From Sesamum alatum (taxonomy: Eukaryota > Streptophyta > Magnoliopsida > Lamiales > Pedaliaceae): 64,000 bases of DNA. A program made the translations under genes and the position numbers. This document shows, in pieces, positions 10,518-21,891 of the stretch. Positions within the stretch are counted from its first letter, which is position 1, and each line of letters starts with the position of its first letter. The stretch is from contig JACGWO010000005.1 in assembly GCA_034509735.1 (NCBI GenBank), positions 15,489,264-15,553,263 of the forward strand, in the 5' to 3' direction. The notes beneath the pieces were generated by a model. That model was not told the origin of the DNA. It saw only the letters and a list, made by a program, of their open reading frames with translations, and did no database searches.

Positions 10518-13500
10518 TATTGGAACAGGTGACCAACAAGCCAATGAGTTGACCCTTGTCGTTTATGGTAGGGGATAATCTTATTCAATGTAGTGTTAAT
10601 TGAATGAATTCAGTAAAGTTCATCTGGCCCTCTTTGTCATGTTTACCTTATATTGCATTAAATTTATTTCACGGACAAAGGCCATAGACCATCATAACCA
10701 ATGAAGTTGGGTCATGCGTATGATGGTAACCATGAAATCAACTTTCAAGGGTCGGTTTGCAATGTTCTAAGTCGACAATCCCCGGACTGGGCATCGAGGG
10801 TTCTATTCAGACTTGCACTAAGTAATGTATCCATATGATGGTGTCATGTTTCATTGATGACAGACGTGTGACGTCTATACATTATTAGTGGGTGGTTGAT
10901 AAAAAGTTGTCGAGGAGTTGTCATATGAAATCCCAAGTGGCATGATCAGTATGACTAGAAATCCTAGGCTCCGATAGTATAGAATTTAGTCCTAAGACTT
11001 GAGGATCCAAAGTAGCCTCATGCTTGGGGTGACTGTATTTAGGTCTTGGTAAAAGTTGATTGTGTCATGACGAAAAGGAATAGGTGTGGCCCTAGAAAAA
11101 GATAGCAACGGAAGCGGTGAAACAAATCAGATATATAACTGATCAAGGGGGTATGTGGTACTTGAAAAATAATGAAATAAACACATACATATAACGTTTA
11201 CATGGCTATGGCTAGAAATAAAAAAGAGAGGCAATAAGAATAACAAATTATACCTTTTTTATTTTCTTTGGGAATGGACTATTTGCGTTGTCCCAAACTT
11301 GTTGCTTCTTCACAGAAGGATCATGTATAGATCCTCTCTACGTCTTGTCCACACCACACCATGAAAGTGCAATACACAAACTATTGCTAGACAGTTTTAT
11401 GCTCTTGGTTAAAGAAATCGATTTTGATCTTTACTATGAATTAGTGAATATCAAAATCTTCTTGTTCTTACTTGAACTAAATTCAAGAGAACACAAGAGA
11501 AGGGAGGGAGAGTATTGAGAGGGGAGAAGGCCGAGCTGTGAGTTAGTGTGCAAGGGAATGATTTAAAATCATGTGTATATTGATTGGTTGTGTGTATATT
11601 CACATTTTAAAAATATGAATTACACACACATGGGCTAATTGTGTGCTTACCATGGCACACAAGTCAAACTTGCCCATGCAGTGTCAATCATTCACCTTAG
11701 TCAAGCTTGATCAAGCACTGACTTTCCAAAACAACAAGGTGGCAAAAAATGAATGCTCCCTTGTAGCATATTTTTTGCCACATTCATCCCAAGGATGAAC
11801 CTACCAATCTTTTGTGACCAAGTTCAAGGATGATAGTTTTTGGGCTTCCACTCCTATGGACTGAACTTGATTAATTCAACCATTGAATTAATTTAAGTCC
11901 AATGAGGTCCATTGGGCCTTTTAAGTAATCCAATTTATTAAAAGGCTAACAAATAACCCAAAGCCTTTTATTTATTCCAATTTTAAATCCAATCAATCTC
12001 CATCAATTAATTAATCCAATTAATTAATTGAACTAATCTCACTTAAATTAATCAAATCAATTTAGTTCTGCAAAGCCACTATTTAATTAATCCAATTAAT
12101 CAAATATTCGGTCATCCATCAAAGAAATTATCCTATTAAATAATCCAATCATTTATTCTTGTTTCTTCTAAAATTAATTCCAAATTAACTCCACTGCCTC
12201 CGAATTGATCCGTGTGTGAATCTTTAGGTTCGCCGTCAGCTAAACTTGAGTCTGTAACACAATTGATTAATTAAATCTAATTTAATTGATTTCTTCTGAT
12301 TAGCTATTAATCCAGAAGCGCTCGTCACCATGGTAGCCATCTAGCAACGGTCTATAGCACTAGAGACTAGGTGAATGTTTACATGAACATTTAGGCTCCC
12401 GAGTACCGTACAGGTACGGTCCTTCCGTTAGTTGTCTCCCAGTCTAAGTCGAGGATAAGGAATTGGGCATCAATTCCCATCCGAGACTAGATAATATGCT
12501 TGAACTCTTAACAGGTTACTCTATCGATCGACACAGGCGACTATCTCCTCTTCGATCACTTGCTGTGGCTATAAACTCAAGAAGCTTAAATTTGTTCCAG
12601 AGTGCTTAGGAGATCTGACTGTCAAATACTGATAGAGGACAAATCCTCTCTTGGAACCCACCATCATCACTACATGCTCCAACTACACTGGACAAGGCTT
12701 ATATTGACCACATCACAGACACAGTTTTATCTCACCAGATCCAACATACAGTCGTCACATATATGTGACTATTCTAGTTCCTCAAGTCCGAGGACTAAAT
12801 CTTGTACTATCAGAGACGAGGAATACCAGTCATACCAACCAAGCCTCAAATACTTCCATATGACGATTCCTAGCGAGCTAGTTTAGTTGGGTTGGCATCC
12901 CATGTCAACCACCCATCAAAGCTGCATCGACATACCACGTTTGTCATTGATGAAAAACGACGCTCATATAATGAACGCCACATTTAGTGCAAGTCTTAGT
13001 AGAACACTCAATGCTCAGTCTCAATGTTCTTAACTAGAAAAACTTCAGATCCAACATCCAGTAGTTGGTGTTATAGTTGTCATCCAATGCACAACCCAAC
13101 TACCTTTATTGTTACTTCGGTCTGTGGGCTTTGTTGTGATGTGAAGTAGTAAAGAAATTTACATAAGAAGTTAACACAACAAAACAGTGCCATAAAATAT
13201 AACTTTTATTCATAATTAAATATTACATCAGGAATGAAATTGGTTAAATAGATTACAAAACGCCAACCTAATTGACTTTTGGGTCACCTATTCTAACAAT
13301 GTCGTGGTCATTATTAGCCTTGTTCTAGTACTATCGAAGCACGTATAGTGGCTAGTGAGTTCCAAGAAAGGATCTGTTGGCTATCATGAAACGATAGCAC
13401 TCTCCTGTGTTCTCTAATACATGTCAAGCTCCGGAAAGTCTAAGGTCATAATTTTCAATCAAATAGGAAAGGGGTCTCTTATATTGAATAAGGGAGTGAC

Positions 13501-14842
13501 ACGAACTAGAGTTGATACATAGATTTCTAGTCTAGGATAGGAACTGATATCTAGTTCCATGCCCTAAACTAAAATCGAGAGATGGCTGATGGAAAGACCA
13601 TACCTTTATGAACTCGGGAGCCTACAACTAACACCATATTCACCTATTCTCTAGTGCCATGCATGACCGTTGCTAGACGGTCACCCTGGTGACGGATACT
13701 CGTAGATTAAATATTAACTTTAAGTGATTAATTAATTGTGATTTAATTAATCTAGTACAAATTGTTGGTCAATTATAATTTCTGTAGGCGCAAGTCGAAG
13801 TTTACCTGAGGAAGAACCCAAAGAGTCACACACAAATCACCACAGAAGTATGAAAATTAATTAGTGAATTGAGTTTAGAAGAAATAAATTAATTGAAGTA
13901 TTCAAATTAATTCTTGTGATTAATGGGAGAGGTCATGTGATAAGATGTAATAAATGGAATTAATTAAATTTGGGTCTGTTTTAATTAAATTAATTTGATT
14001 GATTTAATTAGACCTAGCCGTATTAATTAAAATGATTAATTAATTGGGTTTGGGCTTCATTTATTTAATGTGATTAACTAAATCTTGTATGGGCTTTGAA
14101 GTTAATTTTATTAATTTAAATAGGTTTGTTTAGAGTTGTGGGCTTGAATTAATTTAAATGTTAAATTGATCCATGCCCAATCCAATTCTAAAGAAGCCCT
14201 ATCCCACCATAGGCCCAATCAAGAGTCCAGGGTGGAGTGGAGGTGCGGGAAGTTGCAACATCCCTATGTTTGAGGGTTGTTCGCCGAGCAGGGTGACTTG
14301 AATTCTCCTAGCCAGATTCGGCCCACACAACACACATACATGAGGTTGTTTCGTGCTCAAACTCTCAAGCTCTCACATCTTTCTTTCTCCCTAAGATCAC
14401 AAGCTTTGTTTAATCATGGAAAATGGAAAAAGTTTTACAGGATTGAACAAGGAATACAAATATACTGATAATAGTATTGTTCTTGGGTTCGTTTCTTCTA
14501 CACCATAAAGAGTTCTGATTTATACGAAGGGCATGGAGTTCTCTAACAAAGTCCATGTAGTCCCTTGCGCTTGTGTGGTGTGGACGACATGGAGAGGCGT
14601 TGCGTTACGCTTTGCATGAACAATCACATCGTGATGGAGATTTAGAGCATGTTGTTGAAATAGTAACATGAAATTAAGGTAACTTACATGGTTAAATTTT
14701 AACACCTATTTTATTACTAGACACATGTGTAATGTTTTATTTGACTGCTTGAACGCCCGAAATAAGGGATTCGATCGCTTTGTTTTGATGTATTTAATTT
14801 TTATTATTTTTGTTTCCCTATTTTCAATCTGTTCCTAGGCCG
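10518..14842 (+). repeat. Copia family B LTR (plus), split by a second LTR
   Basis: The start TATTGGAACAGGTGACC corresponds to TGTTAGAATAGGTGACC of the intact LTR at 21892. 10518-11084 is the left part. 13299-14842 is the right part, with a block matching TTCCAAGAAAGGATCTGT near 13359 and a block matching CAAAGAGTCACACAC near 13809. The two parts together are about 2.1 kb, the family's LTR length. AACTT occurs at 10513-10517 and 14857-14861 and may be a target duplication, but the right LTR border is uncertain. Open frames inside (e.g. 14277-14468) are chance. Confidence 0.7.
11085..13298 (-). repeat. Copia family B solo LTR (minus) nested in an LTR of the same family
   Basis: The left edge TGTGGCCCTAG is the inverted LTR 3' end. 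The right edge CACCTATTCTAACA is the inverted LTR 5' end (TGTTAGAATAGGTG). Length 2214 bp, almost the same as the solo LTR at 18777. No internal domain, primer site or polypurine tract flanks it, as expected after LTR-LTR recombination. No exact 5-bp target duplication is visible. Confidence 0.75.
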
Positions 14843-14861
14843 TACTGAATCTTTGAAACTT

Positions 14862-15054
14862 AATATTGTTAACCCTCAACCTTCTTCTTCCCGAACAGTC
14901 AATAATACTTTGTACTCTCTTATAGTAAACGAAAACAACAGTGGCCTCTGTAATGAACCAGGGCAATTCTTAGAATCCCGACTTGAACACTCTAGTTTTA
15001 TCCACTCTAGTTTTATCCTAGAACCCGCCTTATTCCCCTCCACCACGACAATAC
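14862..15054 (+). other. Possible continuation of the LINE ORF1 tail
   Basis: A Ser/Pro/Asn-rich frame without a recognisable domain lies between two family-B LTR pieces. It could be the right half of the target sequence that holds the LINE ORF1 fragment. The link is by position and composition only. Confidence 0.25.
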
Positions 15055-15135
15055 TATTAGTGCAGGTGACCAGAAAGCCAAAAGTTGATTGTTTTGTAAT
15101 TTACTGTTAATGATCTTATTCGATGTAATGTTATA
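15055..15135 (+). repeat. First 81 bp of another copia family B LTR
   Basis: TATTAGTGCAGGTGACCAGA and the following bases match the LTR start at 21892 and at 10518, then stop at the gypsy LTR border. The rest of this LTR is not in the window. Confidence 0.6.
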
Positions 15136-17057
15136 TGACGCCCCGAATTTCTTATATAGAATTATCATTTATTATCACAAGGAAAATGGATATATGTAGT
15201 CATGATGGATATAATATATGTGGTTAATGGGATAATTATAAAGACGAGATAATTATCGTAGAATACTTGTATAATAGAAATGTGGGAGTTAAAAAAATAC
15301 TAGTAAAGATGAGAGAGAAATAAATAAAGTCTTAATATAATATATATAATATTAGCACTATACAATATATATATATATATATGCTATAGAACCACTTATA
15401 TTACCTTTGGAATATTGTAGAGAACTGTAGAAGATCAAAAGAAGACAAAAGAAAATAAATTGTAGATCATCAATATGTATTTATATAATATGAAATTCAT
15501 ATATATGTATACACACCTAACTACACTAGAAAACAAAATATTTAACCTTATCAACATGTTTTTAATATAATATTCATATATAGATATATAGGTATATATA
15601 CACCTACATACCTAGATACATAGCTAGACACTTATATATATATGTGGATATTATCAGCTATATATACATATATGAGGAGAATGTTGTGGAATCAAATAAA
15701 AGACGAAGAAAGAGGGAGAGGTGGTGTAGAGAGATAGAGCGAGAAGAAGAAAAAGCTTGTTAATTCCTCCATTTTCATCAAACGTAGAAAATTTCACCAC
15801 TGATTTGGTAATTTCTAGTTCTTATTTCTTGTCTAAATTATTGTAGGAGTTGGTGTGTGAGTTGGATTTAAAGAAAAACAAACCGATTAAGTTGAAAGAG
15901 TAGCAGCAGTAAACAATCACACCAAACAGTCTGTATATTCCAATTTTCTCAATTATTATCGGTCCAAAATTTTGGTATCTATGAAAAATTTAGGATGTCC
16001 TCTATTAATTTATAATTTTGAGAGCTAAATCCTTCGTTTTAATTGGTAAAAATAGGAAAACATTATGTTGCCCTATTTCTGTGGGAAATCAGACAAGGTG
16101 TATGAAGAACCTTATAACTTGAGATATAAAGGTTCTAATTGTGTTATTATTACTTATAATGAAACTAGACAAATAGGATATACTATATTGAGAGTATTAT
16201 TACTTTTGAATGGCTATGTTAGTTTTTATAGAATTTTGAAGTAGTAAAACTGAATCTGTATCAGTGAAAACAAGGCTGTACTAAATCCTAAATAACTTAT
16301 CATATAGAAACCCAATTCACGTGATTCTTGTTGGATATGAAACTAGAGACAAAGGAGAATATTTGTAGTGAAAATAACATTTGTATCACCTATATTTTGG
16401 TCTGTAGAAAACTTGTAAGTTAGGACGGAGTTGTTGTCAAACCTGTTTAGAAGACATTGATTAACATGGTACATAAGTATTCATCCTTTAATCTTCATTG
16501 CTGAAACTGTTTATATTAAATAAATATCTTTGGAATATTGTTAGGAGCTGGATCCATTGGGAAAAAAGAACACCACGAAATAAGACCATCGACGATCAAT
16601 ATATTTTGTAAGTAAATAATTAGCAATGCAAATATATGACCCTTTCCCTATGGATATTACTCTTATGTAAGTAAATGACTAGTATCCTCTAGATATGCTC
16701 CTTCATCTTGACAATACCTTGATGTAAGTCTATGATTCTGTTAGTAATAACCTATGGAAGGTTTAATTGATGGATGGTTTGACTTGAATGCTTAAGTGGT
16801 GAAAGAAAGGCAAGTGAATGAGTAGCACGATGTATATGTGTGTTGTTGTATTCATATCATTTTGTTATATGAAATATATAATTCATGAGTTGTGGTAGCA
16901 AGATGATAAAGTGTATTATTCATGACATTGTGGCTATATAGTTGTTATTAAAGAGATATGTCTTACTTGACTAGTTGCTTACAAGAACGCTGATATGTCG
17001 AAATGAGGGAGTTAAGGAAACTGGATAGAATTAGTATGTGAAACCCCTTTGATTGGT

Positions 17058-17250
17058 CTCGGTGGCTCTTCGTGGGAGAAAATAAATGATCCCGATGACT
17101 CTTTGTGGATAAATTAGCCTTGATGGCTCTTCGTGGATAAATTGGCCTCGGTGCTCTCCGGGGATAAATTAGTCTCGGTGGCTCTTCAAGGAAAAAACTA
17201 AATTGCCCGGATAACTCTTCATGGATAAAATGGCACAGGTGGCTCTTCAT
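17058..17250. repeat. Minisatellite in the gypsy LTR, about 30-bp unit
   Basis: Six to seven imperfect copies built on GGTGGCTCTTCGTGGATAAA are spaced about 25-35 bases apart. Unit length and sequence drift between copies. Confidence 0.75.
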
Positions 17251-17500
17251 GGCTTACAAAGGGGAAATTCACTTAAATATAATATGATGAACACTGAGGA
17301 CGAGTAGGTGGAGAAAGACACTATATCACGATCTTGTGAGCATGAAAGGAAGAATTTAATCGATTGTCTTGTTATGAGATAATTACATTGTTAGTAAAAT
17401 GAGACGTGTTGAAATGTAAATTGATGACATGTGTTATTACTTGTTTATTTTTGTCTTGTTGAATTGGACTCGTCATGCATATATAGGTGAAGCCAATTAT

Positions 17501-18020
17501 TTACTTATTGAGTCGTAGGCTCACTCCTCTGCACACATTTTTCAAGTGTAGATTTTGGTCGTGTCCACTCTCGATGAGTAGGTCTACATTGTGCTTGCAA
17601 AGTCAGATCAGGCCAGTATGCAGTGTCCTCCTCAAGTCAATAGGATAGAAGTCAAAGATTTTGAGACTGTTAACAATATACTAAAAGTGAACACGACTTA
17701 TGAATAGATTATAATAGTCTACCCTGCCATGTGTGAAAGTGATATGTATAAGTGTTAGATTTACTTATTGAGTCGTAGGATCACTCCTCTGCAAATATTT
17801 TTCAGGTATAGATTCTGGTCGTGTCCACTCTCGATGAATAGGTCTACATTGTACTTGCAAAGTCAGGTCAGGCTAGTATGCAGTGTTCTCCTCACATGTC
17901 AATAGGATAGAAGTCAAAGATTTTGAGATTGTTAACATTATACTAAAAGTGAAGACGGCTTGTGAATAGATTGTAATAGTCCACACTGCCATATGTGAAA
18001 GGGATATGTATAAGTGTTGT
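17501..18020. repeat. 260-bp tandem duplication in the gypsy LTR
   Basis: TTACTTATTGAGTCGTAGG starts both copies (17501 and 17761). Both then carry CTCTCGATGA(G/A)TAGGTCTAC and GATAGAAGTCAAAGATTTTG at the same offsets. The copies differ by scattered substitutions and a small insertion near 17896. Confidence 0.9.
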
Positions 18021-18211
18021 GGATGAGCAAATACTTCTGTTAATTATGTTGATAGAGTATGTTGTATAGCCAACTGTGAACTGGTTCATGTTATCTATAA
18101 AAGTGTTGTTGTTAGTGTGTAACCGTTAAGCAACATAAAAGCGTATTATCGATTGGGGGTATGACATCTAGTTGCATCAGAGCATATTTTATTAGAGGGT
18201 GTGAGATTTGG

Positions 18212-18223
18212 TGGTATCAGAGC
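18212..18223 (+). promoter_or_regulatory. Gypsy primer-binding site (tRNA-Met)
   Basis: TGGTATCAGAGC is exact. A second, imperfect copy (TTGCATCAGAGC) lies 40 bases upstream, directly after the LTR end, so the LTR/primer-site border appears to be partly duplicated. Confidence 0.75.
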
Positions 18224-18313
18224 AGGGATTAGATCCTCTGGGGTGTTTGTGAAGAGTCATATTAGTGAATAGATAGAACTTATTCCTTGGATCTGATTAA
18301 ATGTGTCTATAGG

Positions 18314-18776
18314 ATGGAAGAGTCAGGTGAACATGCTGCTGGCCCAAGCGAGTCACTGGAGTCTATACATGGTGATGATCATGCATTTGAACATCATAGG
18401 TTAGAGGCCCAAAATAGAAATATCCCACAACCAGACGTGAATCCCTTCATGCAACAATTTGTAGAGTTTGTGCAGATAATGACTCAACCAATACAACCCC
18501 AACACCAAGGTGTTGTTATCAATAAGAATTATGAGGTAGTTCGGAGGCATCGTACTAAAGTGTTTACATGTACCGCTGACCCTGCAGAAGCTGAAGAGTG
18601 GTTAAGAAATACAGAAAGAGTTTTAGACAGAATCGAGTGTACTGTTTAACAAAAATTAAAGTATGCAGTATCCTTATTAGAGAAAGATGCTCTAGATTGG
18701 TGGGAGACTATTCTAGGGAATAGGGATTGAATCAACACTTTAACTTGGAATGATTTCTTGATAGAATTGAAGGACA
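18314..18776 (+). pseudogene. Gypsy gag, N-terminal part
   Basis: The ATG at 18314 (MEESGEHAAG) opens a gag frame with the retrotransposon capsid signature FTCTADPAEAEEWLRNTERV at about 18570-18630. It is followed, after a TAA at 18646, by LKYAVSLLEKDALDWWETIL. A second stop is at about 18729. The frame is then cut by the solo LTR at 18777 and resumes at 20998. The capsid protein would package element RNA; this copy cannot be translated through. Confidence 0.85.
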
Positions 18777-20997
18777 AGCGGATCCGCCCGAGAGCGCGAG
18801 CGGAAGCGAGAAAGCGAGAAATTGTGCACAAATTTAAATCTAATTTAAATATGCGAATCCCAAGGGTTGTGCCCTTGGGTGCTCAACCGGGCGTTTGATG
18901 TAGGATGTGTAAATATTAGAAATATATATTTAAACACATAGGGCATAGATGTATACAATAAATCAATCAAAGCGTAAGAAGACCGTTACCTTCGATTGTT
19001 TAGCGTATGCTCCCGGCTACTTGCGTTGTTCCTTCTCCGGAATGCTCACGAAATCCAAACGTATGGATTCTCCAGAGGTGATCCACATCACACCGGAAGA
19101 AATACACGTGCTTCTTGCTAGAAAAGAACGGGTTTAAGAAGGAATCGGTTTAAGAGAAGAACACTATTAATTAGTGCTCTCTTAAACTTACTTTGTTCTT
19201 CTTCTTGATTCAAAATCAAGTGAAGAACACAAGTGAAAGAGAGGGAGAGAGGCCGAGAGTTTGAGAGAGAGGAGAGGATTTTTGTCTTCTCTTTTTCCTA
19301 GAAAAAGATGAATAATGAATCACTTATGCTTGGTGTTGTATATTCTAATATATATACATAATTAATGTAATTATTGGAATGTGTCTAGGTTCATCCAAGG
19401 ATGTCTAGATTCATTCCAATCAATCACCATCAATTCTTCAATCAAGCCTACCAAAATTTATGATATGATTAAATCATACCAAAAGGGAAGAGCTTGATTG
19501 GAGTTGATTTGTCTCTTTCCAAAAGAGATAAGTCAACATACGACCTAGCATAAAACATGGCTGATTTTGCTTCCTCCAAGGGAGCATGTCGGCCATGTTT
19601 AATTAAGGGAAGAAGTCCAACTTCTTCCTATTCCAAAATAGGAATTATTTCTCCTCCCAGGTATAATTTAACGGACCGGGTTTTATCGTAATCCAATTAC
19701 GATGAATCCAACATCAAATCCAATTTAATGTCCATTTAAATTATTCCCGATGATCTTTTAATCCAATTAAAAGATCCAACATCTCAACGTCTCAACTTTC
19801 CATATCTAATCGAAAATCCAATTAACCGATTAAACGAAAGCCTGATACAATATCGGCCCGTCCATCCAATGGACTTTCCCTTAAGTAATCCAATTACTTA
19901 TTTTATCCTTCGAGATTGACTCCAAGTCAATCTCTCAACCTCCTCGGTGATTTGTGTGTGACCCTTTAGGTTCACCCTCATCTAGACTTGGACCCGTGTC
20001 CCACAAGGGCCCGTTACCATGGGTGGCCATCTAGCAACGGTCCATGGCACTAGAGACTTGGTGAATTGGCGTGAACATTTAGGCGCCGATTTCGTACAGG
20101 TACAATCCTTCCGTCTACCGTCTCCCGGCCTTAGTGTAGGGTATGGAGTTGGGCGTCGGTTCCCATCCTTGACTAGGCATCTATGCTTAATACTCGAGAC
20201 CACGTATGCTTCATTGCGTCGACACAGGAAACCATTCCTTGTTCGACCAACCACTGTGGCCACAGCTTCAAACAGCATGAACGTGTCTCCGAGTGCATAG
20301 GAGATACCTCTGTCACATACTGACAGGGGACGGATCCTCTACTTGGAATCCACCGTCCTCGCTACACATTCCGACTGCACTGGACAAGGCTTATAATAAT
20401 CATCTTACAGAATGATTACCCCTCGCCAGATCCAAGATACAGCCGTCATATGCACGCGACTGCCATGATCCCTCAAGTCTGAGGATTACTCCCGTACTAT
20501 CGAAACCGGGGAAAACCAATCATACCGACCAAGCCTCCAAGGCTTCCATTTGATGATCCCCGCGAGTCAGTCCAGTCGGCTCGACCCCAGTCGACCAACC
20601 CATCAAGATCGTGTAGGCATCCCACGCCTGTCGCCGATGAAACACGACACTCATCCAATGAACACGACTCTTGACGCAAGTCTCAATAGGACTCTCGATG
20701 CCCTGTCTCGAGGTCCTCGACTTGGAACGTTTCAGACCCAACTCTTAATCAGTTGATTTCATGACCACCATCCAATGCGTGGCCCAACTACACGAGTTGT
20801 TATCCATGGTCTGTGGGCTTTGTTGCGATATAAGTTAAACACCGTTTTAACAAATGTAAGATGAGCGCAACAAAGAAGGTACCATTGGTGACGAACACTC
20901 ATCTTATTCATCACGTAATAATATTATATTTACATTGAGTTGTATAATAGGTTACAAATCGCCAAACCTATTGGCTTTCTGGTCACCTATTCTAACA
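18777..20997 (-). repeat. Copia family B solo LTR inside gypsy gag
   Basis: The right edge CACCTATTCTAACA (ending 20997) is the inverted LTR start and the left edge AGCGGATCC the inverted LTR end; 2221 bp. Gag codons stop on one side and continue on the other (left side ends around IELKDK, right side begins EFAEKYTPPIY). Thus the LTR is younger than the gypsy element. No exact 5-bp target duplication is seen. Confidence 0.8.
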
Positions 20998-21891
20998 AGA
21001 ATTTGCAGAAAAATACACTCCACCAATCTATAGGAATCATAAGAAGGTTGAATTTCTTGAACTAAAACAAAATAACTTGTTTGTTGCCGACTATGAACTA
21101 CAATTTGTGAGACTATCAAAGTATGCACCAGAAGAGGTAAGAACTGATAAGTTAAGGAGGGACAGATTTGAAAGGGGTTTCAGGCTTGAGATTCGAGAGA
21201 ACATAGCAATTAAACCTCCAAGTTACATTGCACTATTGGAAGTAGCCTTGAGAGAAAAGGAGACATCACTAGAAAGAACTATTGCTTATGCTAAATGGAA
21301 GAAATGGACAGGCAATTTTAGTGGAATGTTACATTCAAGGGTTCTTGTTCTTAGAGGGGTGGGTACAGAGGTCGAGGAGATGGTTAGATTAATAGATCTC
21401 TATCAATTTCTTGAGTAGTGACGGGTCTATTTCCATAGATTTGAAGGGCGACGAGGTTCAACTGCATCATTTAGTGGAAAACCTACTTCTATTTGCTCAA
21501 ACTGCGGTAAAAAATATGTCGGAGAATGTTGGGGAGTCATATCCATTATGTGCGATCATTGCCGCCAACCAGGGCATATGTCTAATAATTTTCCTTTACA
21601 AAGAAGTGAGGTCGAGGGATCTCATTTTTCGGAACCAAGTAGTATGGGAGAAAATATAATAAATTGGTATACATAAGGGCCGAGGAAGAGGTGGCTGAAA
21701 CAATGGGAATATTCAACAACATCAGCAGGACAAGTTGGTCAACCTCAACCGCAAGCAAGGGTGTACGCTGTCACTAGAGAACAAGCAGGTGTTGAACCTG
21801 CGGTTATTACTAGTACTTTCTCTATTTGCAATTCTAGTGCACATGTGTTAATTAATTCAGAATCTACTTGTTCAATTGTATCACTTGATTT
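20998..21891 (+). pseudogene. Gypsy gag C-terminus, zinc knuckles and protease start
   Basis: The frame resumes the capsid (LFVADYELQFVRLSKYAPEE near 21080, then RRDRFERGFRLEIRENI). In a shifted frame near 21510-21590 come CSNCGKKYVGEC and CDHCRQPGHMSNNF, tandem knuckles whose last Cys is now Phe. The protease begins VYAVTREQAG at 21761 and reaches the active-site region at about 21850, where NSEST stands in place of the catalytic DSGST. Both changes fit G-to-A transitions. The frame is cut at 21892 by the copia LTR. Confidence 0.8.

Larger units (their letters stand above)
15136..18166 (+). repeat. Ty3/gypsy 5' LTR
   Basis: It begins TGACGCCCCGAATTTC and ends GGGGGTATGACA just before primer-site sequence, a pattern seen in plant gypsy elements with long LTRs. 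It is followed by a gypsy gag, which fixes its orientation. Internally it has TA-rich microsatellites (about 15340-15660), a minisatellite and a 260-bp tandem duplication. The 3' partner is not in the window. The left border depends on the break in the copia LTR at 15135. Confidence 0.65.

Noticed and set aside
12602..12886. 94-codon ORF, and similar ORFs at 20019-20300 and 20550-20756
   Set aside because: Lie inside family-B LTRs at matching positions and are not conserved in frame between LTR copies.
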